A stretch of DNA of 64,000 bases from NCBI RefSeq assembly GCF_036417845.1, contig NC_089985.1, forward strand, positions 29,284,583-29,348,582. Reading direction: 5' to 3'. The notes beneath the pieces are model-generated. The model was not told where the DNA came from and did not search any database. It worked only from the letters and a program-made list of their open reading frames with translations. This DNA is from Apteryx mantelli. Its lineage: Eukaryota; Chordata; Aves; Apterygiformes; Apterygidae. The translations under genes and the position numbers were made by a program. Of the stretch, positions 12,501 to 23,059 are shown in pieces. The stretch's first letter is position 1, and every line of letters begins with the position of its first letter.

Positions 12501-15500
12501 GAAAATTAAAAACAGTAGAAAATTTGAAGACAAGGAAAATAGTATCTGTATTCCAGCAGAGACGCAAAAGATGCCAGAAGAAAACAGAACTATTTCTTGA
12601 AAAAAAACATCAATCTCTGTAAAATCTTAAAGTAACTGAAGAAAAAAAATAGTAAACTTGCTGAAACCAAGTGGGTAGACTTCACAACTCTGTTAGGAAG
12701 AGCTTTCCTTTGCCATTAAAGAGAAGCAGAAAGAAAATGTGTAGTTTGGCATTCCTGTCCTTTCAATTTAGATTTGCAAGCAGAAAAAAATAGAAAAGTA
12801 TTTGCTTTAATGGTCACAAATTTCTCATACATTACATTTTTCTCAATCCAAAAATACCCCCTTAGAAAACTAAGATTATCCATTCATGATCTAATGGGAA
12901 ACATTCAGATAACAAAATAAGTGAAAAGTGATAGAACAAAATTACTTCCCATAGCAAATCATTATAATTTACTGAACTCTGTATACATTTGTGACTCTTT
13001 AATAAATCATACAGACAAGACTGTCTACAGGAAAGGAAAATCAAACCACCTTTGTTTTTCATTCTTTTCACTTATGCCAAGAGTACATATTATTCAGGAA
13101 ATGTGTGATTATTTTACATATTTTTTTAGAAGATGTCTAGACTAGGTAACATTTGTTGCATTTAAATTATGTTTGCTAACTGGTTTTAAGGGAAGCTTGG
13201 TATACCCAGAAAGTTATACTAAAAAAAGTTAATTTTTTGTCAATGCAAAATTTTAATTTTGCTGCAAACTGAAAATAAATTCATGCAAATAAGATTTCTG
13301 AAAATATAAGATTTGTGATTTTAAAATCTAACTGTGGACTGGATTTAACAAATAAAATGGTCAGCTGACTGCTGACAGCACTAGCTTTGTTCTATTCTTT
13401 CAACTTTGGTTATAGAAGGAAAACATTCTTTTAAAAAAGTATTAAATAATATTTTTAATTAAGTGCAGTTAAAAAAAACTGTTCTGTGGGGCTGATGACA
13501 TCAGGTAATTCATTTTTAAAGACCTTTTTATTCAGGCTGTATCAATAGTAAAAATGTGGTTGTCAAAATATGTTAGGAAGCATATTTTTAAACACAATCT
13601 AGTCTCCTAGTGTTATAACACCTTAGAAATTTAATTTTCCAATGATTCAGAGGTGTGCCATCCTGGCTGGTTCCATCTGATTTTTCTAAAATCCAGTCAC
13701 ATACTCACTTTGCAGCTTTGTAGCTTTACATTTCACCAGTAGATTTTTCTGCAAACACAGAAAAAGAACAAAATACCCACCTTTATGAGTGAGTTATCCT
13801 TCACATTGAAGTTATCTTGTTCATTATAAGGATGATAGATTTTATAAAGCAAAGAAGATGTAAAAACCTTTATGGAAGCATTTAAAAGATCCTGGAGTAA
13901 TGAATTATTAATGAGAAGTTCATCTAATAAGTGAAGCAGAAGACAATTGTTTAATTTTCATCCATTTCAGTCCCCAAAACGAATGGGACTAGTACCATCC
14001 TAGTTAGGCAGTATGGTTAGTGATGGTTAGTTAGCCATAAGTAGCTTACTTAATTGAGGCTTTAGCTGTCATTTTATGAAAATTGAAAAGTATGCAACAT
14101 ATATTTTTCATGTAGAATTTCTGTCTCTTGAAATTAGCAGGGCACTTTTTTCATTTTCTCTCTTTTATCCAGTATATTAATTATTCTTTTACTCTTTCTA
14201 GTGTGTGTTCTTATGTGCTCTCCCAAGAGGAAGTTGAATTTGGCAGAAATTTTCTTGGTACTATACAAAATTGGACAATAGCTCCTAAGCTTCATATAGT
14301 ATTGTATTTCTATCTTATCACACCATGACAGACAGATGCAGAGAAACTCAGTTGGAAAATAAACCTGAAATAGCCTTTGCAGGATGTTTACAATGTCCCC
14401 TATGTAAGTGGACAAGAAGAAAAGCTTTGTACCATCCACGCTTGGCTCACTATATGCTGTCGTTCAAGGACTGCAGTTCCAGAGATGAATGCCATTCTCT
14501 CTTCATTTCACCTAGATAAACTCTTCATTCATCATTTTGGTGTACAACAAATATCTAGAATATCTATGGTGGCTTTCTTTGTTTTCAGTGTATTCCAGTA
14601 TCAAATTTCTGAGAACCACTGGATGCAGAGCCTAGAGGACATGTTCTCAGAGTTCACGCTCTATAATATAGAAGAGACATATACTATTCTCTTTGTTGGA
14701 GACAATATCTTCTCTTCAGAAAAATAAGTCTTTATGGACTAAAAATGTGATTGTCCATCACCTGGCACCTGTGCTATAACTATTTACATAGTGCAGAGAA
14801 TCAGAGAATTAGGCCTGGATGTAGAATCTGGAAAGGCAACCATTCCAGACAATAAGGAAACTAATTCAAACAACTAAAACTCAAAAATAAAAAATAATGT
14901 TCCTGTAGACTTCAACTGTAGGTATCTCTAAATGATTGGTCTGCTCGTCTGAGGCTGGAAAACACAAGTTGCCTAGAAAGGACTCTGAACAGCATGCAAC
15001 AGGGAATCTGGGGAAAATGAACAATTAAATAATGCTAACTGACCGTTCGCTGTCCCTGAAGATAGCACAGGACTCACTTGCCAAACAGATCTAGGAATTT
15101 ATTTATCCCTAGATGCAATGGGCTAGTGACAGCATACTCTAACTGGACACACTGATCAGTTTTCAGGGTTCTAAATACAGAAGATAGCAGTTCTCTATTA
15201 CCTTTTTGAGCTGTCTTATCAATATTTTTAAGTATCTTTTTTTGTGAGCAGCTTTGGTACATTAGTGTTTTAATTCAGATCCAGAGGGTGCTTTTGAAGA
15301 GCACTTCAGTTCACGTGGTCAAGCAGTCTTGAAATGCATAAGCTGAGTTCCTTTCAGATCAAACTAAACTGAGAGATGTGTTTCAAATGCAAACCATGAG
15401 CACTCCAGCTGCTAATGGGCATTCGGTCTACACAACAAGACTAGAGGTGCTGACAGTAAACCTCCCTAAAATGCTTACAGTCAGGATGTTATATCCTCAG

Positions 15501-18500
15501 CATGAAAAATTAAACTTTGTAATACACTCCAATTTGGCTGCACCACTTGCTAATGTAGGCACAGCCTCTAACTTCTTATCTAAAAATTGCCTTTGGATTA
15601 CATTTTTCCTCCAAACTTAGATGGGAAACTTGCATTTAAATATATATAGGAATTCACTATATTTGCAGGACAAACTAAAAGGCAAAGTAACAAAGATAAA
15701 ATCTTGTCAAAATGAGTCTGCATTCATACCTATAACAAGGATGATTTTTGGTCGAGGTCTTGCAGGATCAAACACATCGTACTCCTCAATTAGCTCAGCA
15801 GTTTCAGAGAGGTCAGTGTCACTTTCTATAGAAAACTGATGGATTGGAGGGAGTCGGTCATACCGTCGGTATGGGAAGTTAGGATTATCAGGAATCACTG
15901 TAAAACAGTAAGATAAACTGGGAATGGTGAAAATATCTAGGAAAGTTAAAATCTATTGTATATACAGATAGTTAGATTTAAAGAAACATAAAGCATTAAC
16001 AAAGTTTAGCATTTCTACAATTAAAAAATAATAAAATATCTACTTTTACAATGTGTTTGCTGTTGCTGTATTAAATATTCCCTCCCTCTATTTAGCTGAT
16101 TTATTAAACTAGAAAAACTAGGACTCAGTACTCTTTGGTGGTTCTTTAAATTTACAAGCATTTCAGTTTTTATATGAAAATCTGCCCATAGCACTCAGGG
16201 GTTGGCAGTGGCCTGTGAGAAGAAAAACCTTGTATTGTGCAAATAGCCTGTACTATTAAGTAGAACTTCTCTGGTGCTACATGTTGTACATTGAGATAGA
16301 ATAGTACTCTTGCTAATTAGTTTAATGAAATGCTGGATGGCAAGGAAGAATAACTATGGCAACTGAAAGATGAGCTAATTACTCATTGTTAACATTACAA
16401 AAAAATAATTACAGGTATTGATATGACATTTGCTTAGATTTTGTGAGAATAATCTTTTTCTAAGAATTTTTCATGTATATTATATTTAGTAAATTGGTAC
16501 ACAACTCCAATGTAAGCTAGAAAAAAAAAATTAGTGTAAATGAACTGAAGTTAATATATACATCACCCATGAAGACCAACTAAGAATATGAGCCAAATAC
16601 ATTAAGTCAACTTTGCCCTTATCTTTGCAAATGTTTTAGGTAGAATAAGAGAAATCGCTCCACTATCGTGTTAAACATTTACAGAGCAAACATCCATCAT
16701 TAGGCTGCAAAACGATCACGGTTTCCTCCCCTGCATAACATCCATAATGGGAGGAGAAAATTAAATGACAAAATCCAAGTGAACAAAATCCTTGAAATTT
16801 GTATTAAAATGGTGAAAAGAATGAGCTTTCCATTCTTGGCATTCTGTGAACTGCTTGTGCACTTACATACAACATTCTGGAGTGTATATGTTTGGATGCT
16901 TGTAACTTCTTGCTTACAGAAGACCACAATGAGGCATGATCTGCTATAGAAGTAAGTATAAAATAAATCAACAGTAGATGTAAAACTGCCCATATTACAG
17001 TAAATATAATCATTTTTACACTTAATACATTACCATTCCTGAAAAAAGATCGCCTGGATTGTCCTCCATTGAGTGGAGGGAGGGTCCTCTTTTCTGGACT
17101 GACAAAAGTGTCCCATTTCACTTTTTCTGACCCTCCAAGCTCTTTCACTTTCTGCAAACAGCTTTCCAAATATTCTATTGGGTCATCAGGTTTGTAACAC
17201 ATTAATCCATTCAACAGACTCTGCAACATAAGATCAGAAATACAAACTATAAAGGTAGATGACAGGAAAACACTAACACTTTTATTTTGAATTTGATTTT
17301 ACACAGAGAAATCATGTATTCTTGTATATTCAGAATCTGCAATTCAAGCCAATGTGTGAAGCCTGCAAAAACACACACACAGTGATTTTGCATGAGCTAG
17401 ATAAATCCCGAAAGTTATGTATTCTACGTGGCCTATTAGATCACTAAAATGTGTTTCTTCCTGAAAGACCAGTATGGCCACAAGGATCTTATTTATATTT
17501 CTAAGTCAACACTATCTGGTCAACTGACCAGAAATTCCTAGACATTAGAAATTCCCCCCCTTTTTTTTTAGTGTTAATTATACAGTCATTGTACCAATGA
17601 GCGTAAGGGGGAGCACAGAAGAAGGAATGCCAGGCCCTCCTCTGATGCATGGGAACTGATTTTTCTTGACAAAGTGATATATAGGTCATCATCTCACCTC
17701 TCCAAAGACAACTGCATCCAACCTACGCTTAACAATCAGCATGTGTTTCAGGATGATGTGTTTTCCTTTGTACTTTTAGTCTCTCCTAATTTTTGTGCAA
17801 ATAAACTGAGGGCCATAGCTAATATTAGTAATAAATATAAATAGCTGCTACTCATGATTTAATATTTTCCTTCAGTTTTTGTTATTATCTGTTTATTCAA
17901 ATACCTTCAATAATTTAATGTTATGGATATGTACTGATAAAATAGAATATCATTTATATACATATAAATATGCCCTTATTATATTACTTAACTGATCATA
18001 GCAACTAAACATATATTTTTCCAGAAGATGTGCACCATTTTTTAAATTGCTAGCACAAACCTTACACCTCTGTTGAAAAACAGTTGTCTGCAGCTATTGT
18101 TAAACCATTTATATTTCAAATGTATTAGTAAAACATTAACACGGTCTAAGCCCTATTACTTTCAAGCACACATAACAAATATCTTGCTTCAGAACAGCCC
18201 AGAAAAGAAATATGTATAGCTCTGTATATTTTATATAGATGGCAGGATGGCTGATTCTGAGGGGAAAAAAAAATCCACTTTGTATAGGAGAGAAGTAATC
18301 ACCGACCGTTAACGGCAGGTAACTTGTATGAAGCTAAACAAACCTCACAAAACAGTTTGTTGGGCTTTTTTTTTTTTTTCCTCTCTCTCCTCATACTGGT
18401 CAAAATCGTGAAAAACATGACCGATAGCGCCTGCCTGAATTCCGCGGCAGCGGCCCGACACGGCGCGGGGGCTCCTCGCCCCGCGGCCGCGCAAGTCGAC

Positions 18501-18941
18501 GTCCGCCCTCACACGGCGGCTCAAACCCGCCAAGCGAAGGCGGCGCGGCGGCGCCTCGCGGGGCGCCCCTGACCGGCGCAGCGCCGCCCGCCCGCGCACC
18601 GCGCGCCCGTCCGCGGCGGTTGCCCGCAGGTCGGGGCCGCGGCGGTTGGGGCACCCGCCCCTCCCCCCAGCCCCGCGGGCGCCCCGCGAGCCGCGGCGGC
18701 TCCGGTGCAGGGGAGGGGGCAGCCGGCGCGGAGCGGCGCGGCGCGGCCAGCGCTGTGTGAGGGCGCCGCCGCCGCGCGTGCCGCGCTCCGCGGGGCTGCT
18801 CCGTCCTTCCGGCCACCTTCACCGCGGCTCCCCCCCTCCGCTCCGCCGCGGGGCGGAAAACGCGTCCCCGCCGTCGCCTACCTCGAAGAGCTGCGGGATC
18901 TCCCTGCGGGCCAGATACTCCTTGGCCTCGCCGGCGCTCAT
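9411..18941 (-). CDS. AK5: AK5, adenylate kinase 5: coding exons 1-5, 3' part outside window
   Basis: AK5 is a mainly brain-expressed cytosolic adenylate kinase with two kinase domains (ATP + AMP to 2 ADP). Five minus-strand exons of 60, 187, 168, 170 and 114 nt have GT-AG borders and join in frame to 233 codons; the mammalian protein is about 560 residues. Residues 1-60 hold a docking/dimerization-like segment (EYLARREIPQLFE, then SLLNGLM). A basic linker (GGQSRRSFFRN) and an acidic segment (DTDLSETAELIEEY) follow. Kinase domain 1 starts near residue 133, with P-loop GGPGSGKGT at 139-147 and the DGFPRD motif at 218-223. The start at 18941 has a good context (G at -3) and sits in a CpG island. 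Recognition rests on close agreement with the vertebrate AK5 protein. The missing exons should lie left of position 1. PIGK is the divergent neighbour. Confidence 0.95.
9653..9822 (-). CDS. AK5: AK5 coding exon 4 (P-loop and AMP-binding start)
   Basis: The acceptor AACAACAG precedes GTGGTCCAGG and the donor GTACAA follows CCTCAG. The exon completes the nucleotide-binding loop GGPGSGKGT and encodes a segment typical of adenylate kinase AMP binding (YISVGELLRKK, then IITTGELAPQ). It is in frame with exons 3 and 5. Confidence 0.95.
9823..15729 (-). other. AK5 intron 3
   Basis: This is a 5,907-nt AT-rich intron. The ORFs in it, up to 116 codons near 14,377-14,727, match nothing I recognise and have no splice or promoter context. 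An AT-rich (TA)-like patch lies near 12,190-12,230. Confidence 0.85.
15730..15897 (-). CDS. AK5: AK5 coding exon 3
   Basis: The acceptor TTTTACAG precedes TGATTCCTG and the donor follows ATAG (GTATGA). The exon encodes the segment NFPYRRYDRLPPIHQFS, the acidic stretch SDTDLSETAELIEEY, and the first beta strand of kinase domain 1 (KIILVIG). The P-loop is split between this exon and the next. Confidence 0.95.
15898..17033 (-). other. AK5 intron 2
   Basis: This is a 1,136-nt AT-rich intron. I see no gene, RNA or clear repeat in it. Confidence 0.85.
17034..17220 (-). CDS. AK5: AK5 coding exon 2
   Basis: The acceptor TTGCAG precedes AGTCTG, continuing phase 0 from exon 1, and the exon ends AAT G before GTAATG. 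It encodes the rest of the docking-like helix region (SLLNGLMCYKPDDPIEYLE) and a linker ending NGGQSRRSFFRN. It leaves one base for exon 3, which opens TG ATT, so the joint codon is GTG. Confidence 0.95.
17221..18881 (-). other. AK5 intron 1
   Basis: This 1,661-nt intron has a GTAGGC donor and a TTGCAG acceptor. Its 5' end is still in the CpG island and the rest is AT-rich. A short (CA)n run near 17,370 is the only repeat noticed. No other gene was seen. Confidence 0.85.
18882..18941 (-). CDS. AK5: AK5 coding exon 1
   Basis: This exon encodes 20 residues, MSAGEAKEYLARREIPQLFE, and then meets a GTAGGC donor. The first five residues differ from the mammalian form and the rest matches it. The start codon has GCCGGCGGC before it and A after it. 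No in-frame ATG with better support is seen upstream, because the upstream reading is CpG-island low-complexity sequence. Confidence 0.93.
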
Positions 18942-19025
18942 GCCGCCGGCTGCGGGGCGCCGCGCGGGCGGGCAGCGCCGAGCCCCGCGCACCGCCCGGC
19001 AGCCGCGGCGCGGCGATGCAATGCG

Positions 19026-19070
19026 GGCGGCGCGGCGCGGCTCGGCGCGGCGCGGCGCGGCGCGGCGGGC
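19026..19070. repeat. tandem GGCGC/GCGCG array in AK5 promoter
   Basis: Repeated pentamers of the type GGCGC, interrupted once by a CTCGG, run through the presumed AK5 5' UTR or core promoter. Such arrays tend to vary in copy number and to fold strongly when transcribed. Confidence 0.75.
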
Positions 19071-19439
19071 GTGCGAGCCGGGGCGGGGAGGGGAGGAGAG
19101 GACGGCGGGCGGGAGGCTGCCCGCCTCCCGGTGCCCGCTGCGCGGAGGGAGCGGGAGCCCGCGGCCCGGCTGCCCGCCGAAGTTTCGGGGCGCCGCGGCG
19201 GGCGGGCGCTGGCGGCCCGGAGCCGCCCGCTGCGTTGGCGGGCGCCGCGCGGCCCGCGGGCGGCGCTGGCTGCGGCGGAGAGCGCGGGGGAGCGGCGTGA
19301 ACGCCTCCCGAGGCACCGCGGTCCTGGCTGTGCCTGCCCGTGGCGCGGATTTTCGGGATGTTGGGAAGTGAGGCGTTTCATGCGCTGTGGGCTGGTGAAA
19401 GCCCCATCCGTGATCACCTAGGACCTGCGATCACAGGAA

Positions 19440-19975
19440 GGGCCCTGGAGAGGTCCCACCTCCTGCTCAAAGCAGGGTCGGCTCTGAGGTCACACCAGGT
19501 TGCTCAGGGCTTCAGCCGGTCTGGTCCTGCAGGCCTCCAAGGATGGAGACTGCACCACCTTTCTGGGCAACCTGCTCCAGTGCTGTGGTGTCTTCATGCA
19601 GATAAAGCGTTTCCTTCAATTCAGTCAGAAGCTCTGTTGCCTCAATTTGTCTGTTGTCCACTGTTGCACCACTGCAAAGAGCCTGGCTCCATCTTCTTGA
19701 TAACCGCCTCGTGGGCACTGGAAAGCTGCTGTTACGTCCCCTCGAAGCCTTCTCCAGGCTAAACAAGCCCAGTTCCCTCAGTCTTTCCTCAAAGGCAAGT
19801 GCTCCAGCCCCCAGCCATCTTGGTGGCAGTCCACTGAATTTACTCTAGTTTATCAACATCTTTCTTTTTGGGGGAGCCCCAAACTGGATGCGGTATTCTA
19901 GATGTGCTCTACATGAGTGTCGGTTAGGGGGTATATTTTGTGATACTCTCTGGCGTACTGGAGACCAGAGTAGAT
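19440..19975 (-). repeat. CR1 LINE 3' fragment (bird type)
   Basis: Read on the plus strand, the segment shows the standard reverse order of an avian CR1 3' end. It runs 'caccaggttgctcagggc', 'ggcaacctgctccagtgctg', 'cttctccaggctaaacaagc', 'ccatcttggtggcagtcc' and 'gccccaaactggatgc', with 'tattctag' a little further on. The element's sense strand is therefore minus. There the end of its reverse-transcriptase ORF can still be read as ERLRELGLFSLEKA. It is 5'-truncated and broken by stops, as most CR1 copies are. It begins only about 70 bases beyond the AK5 CpG island. Confidence 0.88.
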
Positions 19976-20544
19976 TATTTCACAGATCTTTGTATTTTGC
20001 TTAACTGCCCTATATCAAGCCTGATGTTCTAATCAGACTCTTAATTTTTTAAACTACCTTTTCTAACACAAACCTCATCCATATAGTTTTACTGATGCAG
20101 ACCCTAAAAGAAGTGGGTTACATAAATGCAAGCTGAACAGCTGCTTTCCCTATCAGTATTCTTCAGACATTGGATGGGTTTTCTCTGGAGTCCTTTAAGA
20201 AGCTTCTCCCTCTTGTGTGTAGATTTGTCTGTGAAGCAGCATCAGTTTCTCTCCTTCTCGTATGCAGCGATGCTCCTTCTTTGTGCAGTTAAACTGCCTC
20301 CTTCTCCTCTGCTCTACCTCCAGCCTTCCAGGAAAATATTGTCCTTTCTCCTGCAGAGGCTTCCGGTCCTTTCTGTTCCCTGACCTGATAAGCTTTGCCC
20401 CCAGGCAAGTTCCAGGAGCTTCTTTGGGCAAAGGGGACAGGAAGGTTGTCCAAGTATTCAGAGAGCCAGTTATTTCAGGGCGGGAGCCCTGGATGTTCCT
20501 TCGCTGATGGCCTATTTTCCATTTCACCTGAAATATTTCTGGAA

Positions 20545-20592
20545 AAAAATGCAGATTAGACATTTTAAGATCCTTTCCGGCTCTATTTTCTA
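20545..20592 (+). repeat. possible CR1 3' tail, plus orientation
   Basis: The phrase 'attagacattttaagatcc', then 'tttccggctctattttctat', resembles the CR1 3' end 'ctagatgatctttaaggtcccttccaacc...attctat'. If this is correct, the sequence just left of it may be degraded CR1 body. I cannot define its left border. Confidence 0.35.
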
Positions 20593-20787
20593 TAAATCCA
20601 ATGGTGTCCAAGTAAGGCAAGCTGCAGTTATGTCACTAACTTGGAATAGCTGTTATGTTTAAGGAAGACTTTCGTCTTTGCTCAAGGTTTTAATTATCAT
20701 TCATCTGCAGTCCTTCTCATCCTGTGATGAAATGTTGGATGCAGCTTTAACCCTACTTTCTTTTGATAAGGTTTTAATATATCCAAA

Positions 20788-20818
20788 TGTAAATTAATTG
20801 TAAATTAATTGTAAATTA
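20788..20818. repeat. 11-bp tandem repeat, 2.8 copies
   Basis: The unit TGTAAATTAAT occurs at 20,788-20,798 and 20,799-20,809, then partly at 20,810-20,818, all without mismatch. Confidence 0.9.
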
Positions 20819-21639
20819 GAAGTCCAGTATCTTAATTTTACTTAAGTGAGTAAAAATTAGATTAGTCTTCAATGTCCCAGTCAGAAGATAAAAGAGAGAG
20901 AATTGCTTTTCAAAGACCTTAAATGAAGCTTGACAGGAAGAAGACTGAATTAAATAGATATTTTCTTAAAATAACATCTGTCCTAAGACAGGGTGAACAG
21001 AAGATGTCATACTAGGAAGAGAGAGCTAAGGAGACTTAACAATTTTGATTTTTTTTTTATTTTTAAGTTTTTAATTTATGCTAACAAAGATCTAGCTAAA
21101 CCTGCAATGTCTCAGAAAAATTCCATTTATAGGCTTTCAGCATATATATTTATATATATTCAGCATTTATGGGTAAATTAGTATCCCATCCAATGTCCTG
21201 GACTGATAGAGAAAAATACTCTTTTTCACATGCTTTCCAAGTTTTTGCATACACTCTGGCATCTTCCCCAGGAATGTGAAATTTTTTTTGTGTAAAGTCT
21301 TATCTGATGTTTGCCTTTTTTTACCATAATCTTCCAGCCATTTCGCTCAGTCAGATTATGCTAACAGAAAATAAAAATTCTGACTGTTCTGCCATGAAAG
21401 TATTACCATTCTGCACATCTGAATTATTGTCTGAAAAAAAAAATGATTTTGAGCAAATTTGATTTTTGTTGCACAGAATCCAGTTCTATGTTACAGAAAT
21501 TAGCGCCTCAGAAAAAAATATTACCATTTAGGAAACCTGTCGGACCGAATGTATGTAATGTATCTGGAATTAACATTTTTGGATCTAATACCATGGCACC
21601 TCTTCTAGAAGCAGTTTGTTACACGTTTGCCTTTGGCAA

Positions 21640-22000
21640 AATCCATGTCTGGCTGGAACGTGCGGAGCAAGCAGGGTCACGGGCGGACGCTTCTAGCGGG
21701 CTCTACAGACCCTCAGCAGCAAAAGACTAAGAGTGCCTTCATTAGAGGGGCTTACAAAGCTGCGCTATTTGTCATTTCAGGGTAACTGAAAGGTTTGAAG
21801 GTTAGCATGGATGGAAATGAAATGGTCTTACTGCCTTAGAAAATCACACCGGCCCCAAAACGCCGACGGAAATGGGAACGTGGGTTTGAACGGGAGAGCG
21901 CAGCCCGGTCGGTCCTGGTAGCCCCAGGAGCTCTTCGCGGTGCTGCGAAGGGGCCGGCAGCAGGTCACGTCGCTGACACTTCCGCCACTTCCTACCTCTC
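21640..22000. promoter_or_regulatory. small CpG-rich intergenic patch
   Basis: Within AT-rich spacer, CpG dinucleotides cluster in two groups (about 21,655-21,700 and 21,850-21,990). Elements such as 'ggtcacgtcgctgac' and 'cacttccgccacttcc' resemble CREB- and ETS-type sites. It lies about 2.5 kb upstream of the AK5 promoter. It may be an enhancer or a minor start region. This is inferred from composition only. Confidence 0.4.
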
Positions 22001-23059
22001 TTGGAGGGGAAGGAGCTACAGTGGAAAGTACAAATTTTTGCTATCTAAATGATAATTTAACAGTTCTGGAAATTCATCTTGAACCTACTTACGGACTCCG
22101 TACCCTAGGGCTGATTTCAGTCCCATTCTCATTGGTTCCTCCAGTAAATCTGGGAAGCTGAACTAATAAGAACTTAGTATGCAATCATTGGCAGTAATAT
22201 GTCATTCTGGGGCTTCTCCTCATTTAAACCAGTTCTGTAGTACCCTTAGCCTTCAGCCAAAACTTCATTAGGTTTTGTGTTTTCAAAAATCACATCTGAA
22301 TCCCACAGTATTGTATAGGAGTCTTCTATATTTTTGAGTCCAGTGCCCATTCAAGCACTAGTGGCTGTAATTTTTCACATAAGCTGCTGCTCTGCTAGAG
22401 GTCTTTATTAAATCAGAACTAATGTTCTTGGATTGATCCACTTAGACTGGTGCAATATATGTGGACAGTCTGAATTTGTAGATAATGTAAGTAAAAAAAT
22501 TATGTGCAACCTTTTTAATACAATATGCTGAATGATATGTTTCTGATCCAGAAACAGTATGCATTTTAATGTAAATGCACAACTTCTTTGCAGCCCTGTA
22601 TTTTGCCTAGTCCATTAGTGTGTTGTAAATTAATACAAGGTTGCTAAGAAGATCTTTCCATTTTAGAGAGAAACCTGTTTCTGAACTTCCTTGCTACAGC
22701 GTTTTTAACCTGCTGTTTTTTCTCCCTTTCCTTTTGCACTTTGCTAAACCTTTTTTCTTTTATACTGATATCTAAAGAGGTTACTTAAGTGACCTAAATC
22801 ACTAATCAAAAGGTAGCAAAAATTCTACCTGGCAGAATCTAATTTCTGGATTTTATTTTCACTTAGTTCCAGAGCTGCCATTTTATATAACTTTTGTGGA
22901 CACCAAGAAGTATAAATCCTGGGAGGGAAGAAAGAAGGCTATATCAGTTAAAAATTTGAGAACGCGTATTTTGATCTGCAGAGAAAAAATAATAAAAAAA
23001 ACACTGCTATGATCAGGTCACTCCTTAACCTTCTTTTTGATAATCTAAATAGATGTAGT

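Larger units (their letters stand above)
18420..19370. promoter_or_regulatory. CpG island promoter and 5' UTR of AK5
   Basis: A sharp change from AT-rich intron to very GC- and CpG-rich DNA surrounds AK5 exon 1. It contains GC boxes (for example GGGGCGGGGA near 19,080) and a tandem GGCGC array at about 19,026-19,070. No TATA box is placed clearly. This is the usual form of a vertebrate CpG-island promoter with dispersed start sites. The transcription start is inferred to lie between about 18,950 and 19,370 on the minus strand. The long open frames here are low-complexity shadows. Confidence 0.85.
19976..23059. other. intergenic spacer, proximal to AK5
   Basis: No gene is recognised. The 141-codon minus ORF at 20,195-20,620 runs into the possible CR1 tail and has no family resemblance. 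A small CpG-rich patch at about 21,640-22,000 is listed separately. The rest is AT-rich unique-looking sequence. Confidence 0.7.

Noticed and set aside
14377..14727. 116-codon plus-strand frame in AK5 intron 3
   Set aside because: There is no recognisable domain, no promoter or splice context, and it overlaps other chance frames. It is probably random.
18646..19421. Overlapping long open frames (up to 241 codons) on both strands around AK5 exon 1
   Set aside because: They are Arg/Ala/Gly/Pro-rich translations of a CpG island. They overlap in several frames and contain no recognisable domain except the true AK5 exon 1 segment.
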